64,000 nucleotides of DNA from Muriiphilus sp048268845 (GTDB taxonomy: Bacteria; Pseudomonadota; Alphaproteobacteria; Rhodobacterales; Rhodobacteraceae), in the NCBI GenBank assembly GCA_048268845.1, contig JBLWUQ010000005.1, forward strand, positions 124,001-188,000, in the 5' to 3' direction. The position numbers and the translations under genes were made by a program. The first letter of the stretch is position 1, and each line of letters opens with the position of its first letter. The notes beneath the pieces are model-generated. The model did no database searches and was not told the origin of the DNA. It saw only the letters and a list, made by a program, of their open reading frames with translations. Of this stretch, positions 16,418 through 23,964 are shown piece by piece.

Positions 16418-17767
16418 TCAGACCACGCCCAGCGCGCGCATCGCGTCGGCGACGCGCACGAAGCCGGCGATATTGGCGCCCAGCACATAATCGCCCGGCG
16501 CGCCGTATTCCTCGGCTGTCTCGAAACAGGCGTCGTGGATGCCGTGGATGATCTGGGCCAGACGCTCCTCGGTCTTGGCAAAGGACCAGCTGTCGCGGCT
16601 GGCGTTCTGCTGCATCTCGAGCGCCGAGGTTGCAACGCCGCCGGCATTGGCGGCCTTGCCCGGCGCGAACAGGACCTTGGCCTCCTGGAAGACATGCACC
16701 GCCTCGGGGGTCGAGGGCATGTTGGCCCCCTCGCCCACCGCGATCACGCCGTTCTCGACCAGCGTTTTCGCGTCGGCGCCGGTCAGCTCGTTCTGGGTGG
16801 CGCAGGGCAGCGCGACCTCGCAAGGCACGTCCCAGATCGAGCCGCCCTTGACGTAAACCGCGCCATTGCCCTTGAGGTCGGCATATTCGCTGATGCGCCC
16901 GCGCCGGACTTCCTTGATCTCCTTGACCAGCGCGAGGTCGATGCCGTTCTCGTCGACGATGTAGCCGTCGGAATCCGAGCACGCCACCACCTTGCCGCCG
17001 AACGACATCACCTTCTGCATCGCGTAGATCGCGACGTTGCCCGACCCCGACACGACGCAGCGCTTGCCCTCGAAGCTGGTGCCCTTGGTGGCCAGCATCC
17101 GCTCGACGAAATAGACGGTGCCGAAGCCGGTCGCCTCGGTGCGCGCGCGCGAGCCGCCATAGGACAGGCCCTTGCCGGTCAGAACGCCGGCCTCGTAGCG
17201 ATTGGTCAGGCGCTTGTACATGCCGAACATGTAGCCGATCTCGCGCCCGCCGACACCGATGTCACCCGCCGGCACGTCGATGTATTCGCCGATATGGCGG
17301 TGCAGCTCGACCATGAAGGACTGGCAAAAGCGCATGATCTCGCGGTCCGAGCGGCCCTTCGGGTTGAAGTCCGACCCGCCCTTGCCGCCGCCGATGGGCA
17401 TGCCCGTGAGCGCGTTCTTGAAGGTCTGCTCGAAGCCGAGGAACTTGATGATCCCGACGTTGACCGAAGGATGAAAGCGCAAGCCGCCCTTGTAGGGGCC
17501 GAGCGCCGAGTTGAACTGCACCCGGAACCCGCGGTTGATCTGCACGTCGTCGTTGTCGTCGATCCAAGGCACGCGAAAGATGATCTGCCGTTCCGGCTCG
17601 CAGATCCGCTCGATCAGCGCATCATCGGCGTATTCGGGATGTTTCGCGATGACCCGCCCGAGGCTCTCCAGAACCTCCTGCACGGCCTGGTGAAACTCGT
17701 CCTCGCCGGCATTGCGGTGCAGCACGGTGCTGAGGATCGGTTGCAGCTTTTCATCAATTGCGTTCAT
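16418..17767 (-). CDS. gdhA: NADP-type glutamate dehydrogenase
   Basis: A 449-aa hexameric-type glutamate dehydrogenase (reductive amination of 2-oxoglutarate). Substrate-site motifs are GPYKGGLRFHPSV, the catalytic-lysine loop GMPIGGGKGGSDF, and PAGDIGVGGREIGYM. The Rossmann motif is VVSGSGNVAIYAMQ; the acidic residue at the end of beta-2 is replaced by CSDSDG, the pattern of NADP-using forms. ATG 17767 (MNAIDEKLQ) follows GAAGAA. The longer frame to 17959 covers the leader. The 225-bp upstream region contains a CGCCTG/CAGGCG hairpin at 17798-17814 in the presumed leader; I see no known riboswitch. Confidence 0.96.
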   Translation of the reverse strand: MNAIDEKLQPILSTVLHRNAGEDEFHQAVQEVLESLGRVIAKHPEYADDALIERICEPERQIIFRVPWIDDNDDVQINRGFRVQFNSALGPYKGGLRFHPSVNVGIIKFLGFEQTFKNALTGMPIGGGKGGSDFNPKGRSDREIMRFCQSFMVELHRHIGEYIDVPAGDIGVGGREIGYMFGMYKRLTNRYEAGVLTGKGLSYGGSRARTEATGFGTVYFVERMLATKGTSFEGKRCVVSGSGNVAIYAMQKVMSFGGKVVACSDSDGYIVDENGIDLALVKEIKEVRRGRISEYADLKGNGAVYVKGGSIWDVPCEVALPCATQNELTGADAKTLVENGVIAVGEGANMPSTPEAVHVFQEAKVLFAPGKAANAGGVATSALEMQQNASRDSWSFAKTEERLAQIIHGIHDACFETAEEYGAPGDYVLGANIAGFVRVADAMRALGVV

Positions 17768-17992
17768 GGTTCTTCGTTCTATCTCTCTATCAAGCGTCGC
17801 CTGCCGGACAGGCGTTGGATCAAACTTGCCCGGACGGGGCGTCGCAGGGGAAATCCCCACGCAGGAAGACCGGCCAGCTCGTGAAACCTGTGGGGTATCG
17901 CGCGGAACAAACACCGCGCAGGCAGATTTTTCAAGCGGGAAACGGGGGGTTGACAGCAAACGCGAGAAATCGTCGCAGGTCGCGACGCGGCG

Positions 17993-18685
17993 TCATTTCG
18001 CCTCGTCGGGCCTCACGATGCCGGTCTCGGTCACGATCGCCTGCATCGGAATATCGTGCGGCTGCGGAAAGATCGTGGCGATCCGGGCGGCGTCGAGCCC
18101 GACCCCGATTGCCAGCGGGCGCGGGTCGGCCGCGCCCAGCGTGCGGTCGAAATATCCGCCGCCATAGCCCAGCCGGTAGCACGCGCCATCCCAGCCCACG
18201 ACCGGCGACAGGGTGATGTCGGGCATGATCTCCGACCCCTCGGCGGGCACCGGGATGTTCCAGAAGCCGCGCTCCATCTTCGTTGCCGGCGACCATTCGC
18301 GAAAGATCAGCGGCGCGGCCTTCACCGCCACCAGCGGCAGCGCCGCCCGTGCGCCGCGTTCCGCCAGACCGGCCAGCCAGAAGCGCAGGTCGATCTCGGC
18401 CTTGATCGGCCACCAAGCCGAAATCGTCAGCCCGTCGAGGCTGTCGAAGCGCTCGGCCAGGAGCGTGTCGAGGTGGCGGGCAATCGCGACCCCCGCGGCC
18501 TTGCGCGCCTCGACCGACAGCGCCGCGCGCCGCTCGAGCAGGGTGATGCGTTCGGACTTGCGCCAGCGCGCCACGTCCCTTGCCTGTTGCGGGTCCACCG
18601 CCAGCGGATCGAAATAGGCCGGGTCGATCTCATGCGCGAGGCAGGGCGGCGAGGCATAGCCGTGCGGGGCGTCGTCATCCGTCAT
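17993..18685 (-). CDS. 5-formyltetrahydrofolate cyclo-ligase
   Basis: A 230-aa protein with the YgfA/MTHFS fold. The N-terminal basic helix (RWRKSERITLLERRAALS) forms the ATP site; the C-terminal motif GACYRLGYGGGYFDRTLG is diagnostic. It converts 5-formyl-THF to 5,10-methenyl-THF with ATP. About 37 extra residues precede the domain (MTDDDAPHGYASPPCLAHEI), which is longer than E. coli YgfA. It lies 21 bp downstream of the DUF488 gene on the same strand and may be read through from the haemerythrin promoter. Confidence 0.9.
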   Translation of the reverse strand: MTDDDAPHGYASPPCLAHEIDPAYFDPLAVDPQQARDVARWRKSERITLLERRAALSVEARKAAGVAIARHLDTLLAERFDSLDGLTISAWWPIKAEIDLRFWLAGLAERGARAALPLVAVKAAPLIFREWSPATKMERGFWNIPVPAEGSEIMPDITLSPVVGWDGACYRLGYGGGYFDRTLGAADPRPLAIGVGLDAARIATIFPQPHDIPMQAIVTETGIVRPDEAK

Positions 18686-18706
18686 GTCCTGCCTCCTCGC
18701 GTTCCA

Positions 18707-19072
18707 TCACCCCAGTTTCTCCTCGAGATAGTCGCGCAGCACAAGCGCATGGGTGTGTTCGGTGTCCTTGGCGCCATAGATCAGCGTCACCGGCCCCTTG
18801 CGGCACCATTCCAGCGCCTCCTCGACCGCCTCTGGTTCGTCGTCCAGTTCGGCCCGGTAGCGTTTGGAAAACTCGTCCCACTTGTCCGGGTCATGGTCGA
18901 ACCGTGTGCGCAACTCGCCCGAGGGCGTGACATCCTTCAGCCAGGCGTCAAGCGGCAGGTCCTCCTTGGCGATGCCGCGCGGCCAGAGCCGGTCGACCAG
19001 CAGCCGCGCGCCATGCGCCTCGACGCCGTCGCGCAGGTCATAGGCGCGGGCGAGGTGGATTTCGGCGCTCAT
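18707..19072 (-). CDS. DUF488 family protein
   Basis: A 121-aa protein, MSAEIHLARAYD..., with the family motif LLVDRLWPRGIAKEDLPLDAWLKDV and the end motif VTLIYGAKDTEHTHALVL. DUF488 proteins are small, often induced in stress or metal/NO contexts, and have no settled function. ATG 19072 overlaps the stop of the AhpD-like gene by 4 bp, showing tight coupling. The frame upstream of this start is antisense-like arginine/glycine repeats and is rejected. Confidence 0.88.
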   Translation of the reverse strand: MSAEIHLARAYDLRDGVEAHGARLLVDRLWPRGIAKEDLPLDAWLKDVTPSGELRTRFDHDPDKWDEFSKRYRAELDDEPEAVEEALEWCRKGPVTLIYGAKDTEHTHALVLRDYLEEKLG

Positions 19073-19410
19073 CCCCCCGCCTCCCCGGTCTCGATCAGGT
19101 CGAGCGCCTTGACCGAATGGGCGAACGAGGCCCCTGCCCGCATTTCCGCCGCGACCCAGATCGCCTCCATGATCGCCTCGCCGCTGGCGCCTTCGCGCCG
19201 TGCGGCCTTGACGTGGCCCTCGATGCACCAGGGGCATTGGGTGACATGCGCCACCGCCACCGCGATCAACTGCTTGGTGCGCGCATCGAGCGCGCCGGGC
19301 GCGAACACCGCCGCCGAGAAGGCGCGAAAGGCGTCGTCCTGGGCGGGGGCGAGCGCGTGGCGTTTTTCAGCGTGGGCGAGGGTCGCCCTTGGCATTGAAA
19401 TGTCGGTCAT
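19069..19410 (-). CDS. AhpD-like carboxymuconolactone decarboxylase family protein
   Basis: A 113-aa single-domain CMD/AhpD-fold protein. The redox motif is QCPWCIEGHVKAA, with C59, C62 and H66 in the AhpD arrangement, preceded by LDARTKQLIAVAVAH. AhpD-like proteins are thiol-dependent peroxidase or disulfide-exchange proteins, so this one probably handles peroxide or nitrosative by-products rather than lactones. It lies between the haemerythrin (35-bp gap) and DUF488 (4-bp overlap) genes. Confidence 0.88.
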   Translation of the reverse strand: MTDISMPRATLAHAEKRHALAPAQDDAFRAFSAAVFAPGALDARTKQLIAVAVAHVTQCPWCIEGHVKAARREGASGEAIMEAIWVAAEMRAGASFAHSVKALDLIETGEAGG

Positions 19411-19445
19411 CGGGTGCTCCTTTGCGTGTTGGACACCCCCGCCGC

Positions 19446-19925
19446 TCAGGCGCGGGCGGGTTCGAACTGCGGGAACAGGACGTCGTTTTCCAGCCTGATA
19501 TGTGCGTCGAGATCGGCCAGGAACGTCCCCAACCCCTGATAGAGCGCGGTCCAGCTTCGGCAGGCCCCGGCGGGCAGGGTCAGATCGTCGGTCAGCGCAC
19601 GGATTTGCGCCACCTCGGCCTCGTGGTCGTCATGGTCGGCGCGCATCGCGGCAATCGGCGTCTCGATCCCCGGCATGCCGCCGCGCCGGATCGCGGGAAA
19701 CAGGATCAGCTCCTCTTTCTTCATGTGCACCTCAAGCTCGCCGATCAGATGCGTGAGCAGATCGGCCAGTCCGGCCGGCACGCCGGGCGCATCGGCATGG
19801 ACACGCTCGACCTTGGCCGACAACTCGGCCAGTTCGGGCAATTGCCGGCGATGCACCGCGTGATAGCGGGTTTCGATGAAGCTGGTCATCGCGGCGGGGT
19901 CTTTTGGCGGCAGGTCGGTGGTCAT
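19446..19925 (-). CDS. RIC/YtfE-type haemerythrin, lacking the N-terminal ScdA domain
   Basis: A 159-aa di-iron haemerythrin-like protein. It closely follows the C-terminal domain of the iron-sulfur repair proteins YtfE/ScdA/DnrN: TRYHAVHRRQLPEL, VERVHADAP, GELEVHMKKEELILFP, IAAMRADHDDHEAEV, and DAHIRLENDVLFP. Likely ligands are H22, H43, H67, E71, H98, H142 and E146. The N-terminal DUF542 cysteine domain of full RIC proteins is absent; the protein starts directly at the haemerythrin part (MTTDLPPKD). Role inferred: iron donation or NO reduction after nitrosative damage. It is divergent from the tyrosine-heme gene with a palindromic operator between. Confidence 0.88.
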   Translation of the reverse strand: MTTDLPPKDPAAMTSFIETRYHAVHRRQLPELAELSAKVERVHADAPGVPAGLADLLTHLIGELEVHMKKEELILFPAIRRGGMPGIETPIAAMRADHDDHEAEVAQIRALTDDLTLPAGACRSWTALYQGLGTFLADLDAHIRLENDVLFPQFEPARA

Positions 19926-20021
19926 GGCGTCTTGTCCCTGGTTTCAAATCTGTTGGACGGATCGGCCTTGCGACGGGCACAATCGTCACGGGGGCTTGCG
20001 TGAAGGTAGACCCATGTAATA

Positions 20022-20036
20022 GGTATTGTAAATACC
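20022..20036. promoter_or_regulatory. Putative NsrR-type operator, copy B
   Basis: GGTATT-GTA-AATACC, a perfect 6-bp inverted repeat with 3-bp spacer, between the haemerythrin and tyrosine-heme protein genes. Wider arms AATaGGTATT / AATACCgATT match at 9 of 10 positions. It is 34 bp before the tyrosine-heme ATG and 96 bp before the haemerythrin ATG. The 23-bp core differs from copy A (13730-13744) at only two positions, so both loci should respond to the same regulator. Confidence 0.7.
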
Positions 20037-20070
20037 GATTAAGCACAGCCCCGACAACAGGAGATTTCAT

Positions 20071-20298
20071 ATGGACAACTGGCTTCCGACCCTGATCACC
20101 GCCACTCCGACCGAAGGCTATGACCTTGCCGTCAAGCTGTCGCGGATGACCATCAAGCTCACCCAGGGCGATCCCGCGGTGCGCGACCGGCTGCGCCCGG
20201 ACTATGCCGAGAACGCCGATTCGCTGATCGCGGTCAGCGACGTCGTGGCAAGGCATTTCGCCACCGTCGCCGCCGCCAACGGCTACTGGAGGGACTGA
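20071..20298 (+). CDS. Hexameric tyrosine-coordinated heme protein (HTHP)
   Basis: A 75-aa protein, MDNWLPTLITATPTEGYDLA..., recognisable from memory as the HTHP family first described from Silicibacter pomeroyi, a homohexamer with one haem per subunit. The axial tyrosine position fits Y45 (RPDYAENA), with a nearby conserved R and H62 in VVARHFATVAAANGYW. Purified HTHP has weak peroxidase and catalase activity; its role in the cell is not established. Here the gene sits 34 bp after an operator-like palindrome shared with the nsrR/truncated-globin region, pointing to nitrosative or oxidative stress. It is followed 1 bp later by a small DUF6522-like gene. Confidence 0.9.
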   Translation: MDNWLPTLITATPTEGYDLAVKLSRMTIKLTQGDPAVRDRLRPDYAENADSLIAVSDVVARHFATVAAANGYWRD

Positions 20299-20299
20299 C

Positions 20300-20560
20300 A
20301 TGAGCGTGGTCGCCACCACGCCCGAGGGTTTCGAGGTCGACGCGCAGATCATCGCGTCGGCCTTCGGGCTCGACGAGGCGACATTGCGCGACAGGATGCG
20401 CGCGGGCGAGATCACCAGCCTGTGCGAAACCGGCGTCGACGACGACGCGGGCCGCTATCGCTTCACCTTCCGCTATGGCGGGCGCGCGCTCAGGCTGATC
20501 GTGGACGAGGCGGGCAAGGTGGTCTCGAACGCCCGCTTCGACGTGACGCCGCGCCCCTGA
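20300..20560 (+). CDS. Small DUF6522-like protein
   Basis: An 86-aa protein, MSVVATTPEGFEVDAQIIAS..., with the pattern FGLDEATLRDRMRAGEITSLCETGVDEDAGRYRFTF-like seen in small proteins I associate with DUF6522; the family name is from memory. One cysteine (in SLCETG) is in the conserved core. No signal peptide or membrane segment. It starts 1 bp after the tyrosine-heme protein stop and must be in the same transcript, so its job is probably tied to that haem protein or to NO/peroxide stress. Confidence 0.65.
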   Translation: MSVVATTPEGFEVDAQIIASAFGLDEATLRDRMRAGEITSLCETGVDDDAGRYRFTFRYGGRALRLIVDEAGKVVSNARFDVTPRP

Positions 20561-20562
20561 CC

Positions 20563-21255
20563 TCAACCGTCGAGCCGCTTGCCCCAGTCCTCGACCGTCC
20601 GCAGCTCCAGCCGCTTCTCGGCCAGCGCCTGCCATGAAGGTGACAGCCCTTCCAGCGCCGCGAAGGCCCGCAGCGTCCCGGCATCCGGCCGCTCGCGGTA
20701 GAGCAGCCGCCAGACCCGATCGAGCGGCCAGTCCGGGTTGGGCCGCGCCACCAGCCGCAAGTCGTCCCCGGAGCGAACCGCCCCCGGCGTCAGCACCCGG
20801 AAATACCAGCCGGTGCGCCCGCTGTCCTGCACCAGCCGCGACATGTCGCGCCGCTCGAACCAGGCGTTGAGTTTCCAGCAGGGCTGGCGCCCCTGACTGA
20901 CCTGCAAGAGCGCCGTGCCAAGCGAAAAGCTGTCGCCGATGCAGATGTCGGGCTCGGTCAAGCCGTAGACGGTCAGGTTCTCGCCGAACGCGCCATCCCT
21001 CATCAACGCCGCCGTCTCGGGCAACTCCTGCCGCCACGTCGCGTAATGCGCCAGCGGATAGGCATGCACCGCCTTCTGCGGGCCGCCATGATGTTTCGGG
21101 TCGCCCACCCGGTCGCCGTCAAACCCGGTCACGCCCAGCGCCACCGGCCCCGCGACTTCGCCCCGGTGAATACTGCTCGGCGCGCCGTCCGGCCCCAACG
21201 GGCGCGGTGTGCCGATCTGGAGCCGCACGACCTTGCCACGAACCTCGTCCATCAT
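20563..21255 (-). CDS. MOSC domain protein, YiiM-like
   Basis: A 230-aa MOSC protein with C-terminal 3-alpha domain. Motifs are GFDGDRVGDPKHHGGPQKAVHAYP, FGENLTVYGL and SQGRQPCWKLN, whose cysteine is the likely molybdenum-cofactor sulfur or Mo ligand. E. coli YiiM reduces 6-N-hydroxylaminopurine and related N-hydroxylated compounds with Moco, so detoxification is plausible. It overlaps the DUF2161 gene by 4 bp and ends convergent with the DUF6522-like gene. Confidence 0.87.
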   Translation of the reverse strand: MMDEVRGKVVRLQIGTPRPLGPDGAPSSIHRGEVAGPVALGVTGFDGDRVGDPKHHGGPQKAVHAYPLAHYATWRQELPETAALMRDGAFGENLTVYGLTEPDICIGDSFSLGTALLQVSQGRQPCWKLNAWFERRDMSRLVQDSGRTGWYFRVLTPGAVRSGDDLRLVARPNPDWPLDRVWRLLYRERPDAGTLRAFAALEGLSPSWQALAEKRLELRTVEDWGKRLDG

Positions 21256-21908
21256 CCGCCCTCATCCATCTTGCCCCGGCCCGCATCGCTCAGCCCATAG
21301 ATCCCGACCTCGACCCGCTCAAACCAGCCAAGGTGGTTGTCCGCCATCATCCGCGTCGCCCTGGCAACCCCGGTGGCGCGCGCCACCGCAGCACCCTTGG
21401 ACGGGCCGTTCTCCGCCAGATAGGCCAGGATGCGCGCCACCTCCTGCTTGTAGGCGGTGACGATCTGCCCGTTGGTGCCGCCCGAATTCGGATCACCCTC
21501 GCGCCGGGTAAATTCGGCCATGAGCCGGGCGCGGCGCGGCTTCGATTTGCGCGGCTGGAACGGCGCAGGGTCGGCGTGGACTTGCACGAAACCATCCTTC
21601 CGCCGCACCGAAAGCACCCCAAGCCCCAACCGCTTGCACAAGCCCGTGTTGCCCTTGAACGTGCGCCACCCCGCCTTGCCCGCCCAGCGCGGCACCGCGA
21701 CATAGACGGAATCAGTGATCGCCTGCCGCGCCACCGCCTGTTGCAACAGCGTCAGGGAGAACCCGGTCTTGAGTTCCACGACCACCATATCCTCGCCGCG
21801 CGTGCCGACCACATCGCACGGTCCGACCTCGGACTTGACCTCATAGCCAAGTGCCTCGAGGAATGCCTTGACCGGCAGGTAGAGATCGGTTTCGCGCATG
21901 CGGTCCAT
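21252..21908 (-). CDS. DUF2161 PD-(D/E)XK-like putative nuclease
   Basis: A 218-aa protein, MDRMRETDLYLPVKAFLEALGY..., matching the DUF2161 family. The pattern GPCDVVG...DMVVVELKTGFS gives D-x(n)-E-x-K, the core of the PD-(D/E)XK nuclease fold, and the segment after residue 145 resembles a winged helix (AAVARATGVARATRMM). Databases often label it a phosphodiesterase; no substrate is known. ATG 21899 (MRETDLY) is an alternative start. It is coupled to the MOSC gene by ATGA overlap. Confidence 0.82.
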   Translation of the reverse strand: MDRMRETDLYLPVKAFLEALGYEVKSEVGPCDVVGTRGEDMVVVELKTGFSLTLLQQAVARQAITDSVYVAVPRWAGKAGWRTFKGNTGLCKRLGLGVLSVRRKDGFVQVHADPAPFQPRKSKPRRARLMAEFTRREGDPNSGGTNGQIVTAYKQEVARILAYLAENGPSKGAAVARATGVARATRMMADNHLGWFERVEVGIYGLSDAGRGKMDEGG

Positions 21909-22008
21909 GCCCCATCTAACCCGATTGCCACGCCTGCGAACAGACCCGTGACATCGCCCGACAGCCTGCGTATAACGCGCGCGATTTTCACATTACGGAC
22001 GGACCCCC

Positions 22009-22929
22009 ATGACCACACTCGTTTTCGGCCACAAATCGCCCGATACCGATTCCACCGGATCGCCGATCATCTGGGCCTGGTATCTGAACGAGGTCAAAGG
22101 CATGACCACCGAAGCGGTCTTGCTGGGCGAGCCCAACACCGAGGCCGAGTTCGTGCTGATGCGCTGGACGGTTCCGAAACCGCGCATCATCGCCGATGTC
22201 GAGCCCGGCCAGCCCTGCATCGTGGTCGACACCAACAACCCGGCGGAACTGCCGGCAGGCATCAACGCCGCCGACCTGCGCCAGATCATCGACCATCACC
22301 GGCTGGCGGGCGGGCTTGTGACCAAGGGCGCGATCGACATCACCATGCGCCCGGTCGCCTGCACCGCGACGATCCTTTACGACCTGATGGGCGACGACAC
22401 CGCCAAGATGCCCGACTGGGTGCGCGCGCTGATGCTGTCGTGCATCCTGTCGGACACGCTGGAATTCCGCTCGCCCACCACCACGGAGCATGACCGCGAG
22501 GTTGCGCTGGATCTGGCGCATGAGCTTGGCATCTCGATCCCGGATTACGCCGCCGAGATGTTCGCGGCCAAGTCCGATGTCTCGGCGTTTTCCGATGGCG
22601 AGTTGCTGCGGATGGACTCGAAAGCCTACGAGGTCGGCGGCAAGACCTTCCGCATCTCGGTGCTGGAAACCACCTCGCCCGACGTCGTGCTCGAGCGCAA
22701 GGCGGGTCTGATGGCGTCGATGGACACCGTGGCGAAGGAAGACGGCGCCGATCAGGTGCTGTTGTTCGTGATCGACATCCTGAACGAGGAAGCGACGCTG
22801 CTGGTGCCCAACGATCTGGTCAGGACGCTGGCGGAAAAGAGCTTCACCGTGCGCGTCGAGGGCGACAGCGTGGTGCTTCCGGGCGTCATGAGCCGCAAGA
22901 AGCAGATCGTCCCGAACCTGACGCTCTGA
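22009..22929 (+). CDS. ppaC: Manganese-dependent inorganic pyrophosphatase (family II)
   Basis: A 306-aa cytoplasmic family II pyrophosphatase of the DHH superfamily. Metal-site motifs are GHKSPDTDS at the N-terminus, CIVVDTNN and IIDHHR; the C-terminal DHHA2 domain ends in MSRKKQIVP, whose SRKKQ binds pyrophosphate. No CBS or DRTGG regulatory insert is present, so it is the simple form. It drives biosynthesis by hydrolysing PPi. A strong symmetric terminator follows. Confidence 0.97.
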   Translation: MTTLVFGHKSPDTDSTGSPIIWAWYLNEVKGMTTEAVLLGEPNTEAEFVLMRWTVPKPRIIADVEPGQPCIVVDTNNPAELPAGINAADLRQIIDHHRLAGGLVTKGAIDITMRPVACTATILYDLMGDDTAKMPDWVRALMLSCILSDTLEFRSPTTTEHDREVALDLAHELGISIPDYAAEMFAAKSDVSAFSDGELLRMDSKAYEVGGKTFRISVLETTSPDVVLERKAGLMASMDTVAKEDGADQVLLFVIDILNEEATLLVPNDLVRTLAEKSFTVRVEGDSVVLPGVMSRKKQIVPNLTL

Positions 22930-22953
22930 TCGGCAAGGTTCGATTCCGGCAAG

Positions 22954-22990
22954 AAAACGCCCCGTCAGACCGGTCTGACGGGGCGTTTTT
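22954..22990. terminator. Perfectly symmetric bidirectional terminator
   Basis: An 18-bp arm starting AAAACGCCCCGTCAGACC is followed at once by its exact reverse complement, then an extra T. A-tract and T-tract flank the stem, so it should terminate both ppaC (+) and the rhodanese gene (-). It lies 24 bp after the ppaC stop. Confidence 0.93.
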
Positions 22991-23002
22991 GTCGCAATCG
23001 GA

Positions 23003-23341
23003 CTACTCGGGAGCGACCGGCTGATAGCCCTGACGCCCCACGATCTCGATCATCCCACCCTCGGCGGAAATCACCTTGTTGGGGATCATCTGTGCCAGAT
23101 ACATCCCCGCCGCCTGGGTGCGCGAGCCTGACCGGCAGACCAGCACCACGTCGCGGCCATCGGCAATATCCGGCCCGATCTCGGCCACGAAAGCGTTGGG
23201 GTCCTGAAAGGTGATCAGCCGAGCGCCCTCGATCACCCCGGATTGATACCATTCGGGCTGGGTGCGGATATCGACGATCAGCGCGCCCGAGGCCCGCATC
23301 TCGTCGACCGACATGATCTTGTGCTCATAGCTGCCGCTCAT
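23003..23341 (-). CDS. Cytoplasmic rhodanese-like protein
   Basis: A 112-aa single-domain rhodanese. The active-site loop is VLVCRSGSRT with catalytic C69, and LIVDIRTQPEW marks the fold start. No signal peptide, so it acts in the cytoplasm, probably as a sulfurtransferase. The block MSVDEMRASGAL-x-VDIRT is nearly identical to the neighbouring exported rhodanese, so the two arose by tandem duplication. They are on one strand with a 68-bp gap. Confidence 0.9.
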   Translation of the reverse strand: MSGSYEHKIMSVDEMRASGALIVDIRTQPEWYQSGVIEGARLITFQDPNAFVAEIGPDIADGRDVVLVCRSGSRTQAAGMYLAQMIPNKVISAEGGMIEIVGRQGYQPVAPE

Positions 23342-23409
23342 CGGACGTCCTCCTGTTCACTGCGCGGGGTCACCGGTAATCGCGCGGGCCATGCCGCGCA
23401 AGTCCCGGT

Positions 23410-23832
23410 TCAGCCCGGCGGGACCGGAGAATAGCCCGCACCGATCACCTGCCGCATCCCGCCCTCGACCGAGACGATGCGGTTGGCCAAGCGCCCCTCG
23501 AGCGCCGACGCCGCCGCCCGCGTGCGGTTGCCCGAGCGGCAGACCAGCACCAGATCGCGGCCATCGGCGATCTCGGGGCCGACGCGCGCGAGGAAGCTTT
23601 CGGGGTCGGTGAAGGTTGCCAGCACCGCGCCCTCGATCACGCCGGTTTCGGCCCATTCCTCAGGCGTGCGGATATCGACCACCAGCGCGCCCGAGGCGCG
23701 CATCTCGTCGACGCTCATGGTCCGATGGTCGAACCCGGTCGCCTCGTTTCCGGTCATCGCCATGCCGAATCCGGCCAGCGCCAGGGCGCCGAACCCCGAC
23801 ACCATGAAGCCGCGTCTGGAAATCCTGCTCAT
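23410..23832 (-). CDS. Exported rhodanese-like protein with Tat-type signal
   Basis: A 140-aa rhodanese with the N-terminus MSRISRRGFMVSGFGALALA, a good match to a Tat signal (S-R-R-G-F-M plus a weakly hydrophobic stretch). The catalytic loop is VLVCRSGNRT (C98). It is a paralogue of the cytoplasmic rhodanese just downstream. Tat export suggests it folds before transport or works with a periplasmic redox partner, which I cannot identify. Confidence 0.88.
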   Translation of the reverse strand: MSRISRRGFMVSGFGALALAGFGMAMTGNEATGFDHRTMSVDEMRASGALVVDIRTPEEWAETGVIEGAVLATFTDPESFLARVGPEIADGRDLVLVCRSGNRTRAAASALEGRLANRIVSVEGGMRQVIGAGYSPVPPG

Positions 23833-23964
23833 CGACTCACCTCATCATTCACATTCGGTTTTTCGTATATGTTATCCGGACCAGCCCTGCCAAGCCCCAA
23901 TCGACTTGCACCGGGCGCGGGGCCGGGGGACAAGCGGGGCTGGAATGTTGTGACAGGAGCCGCC

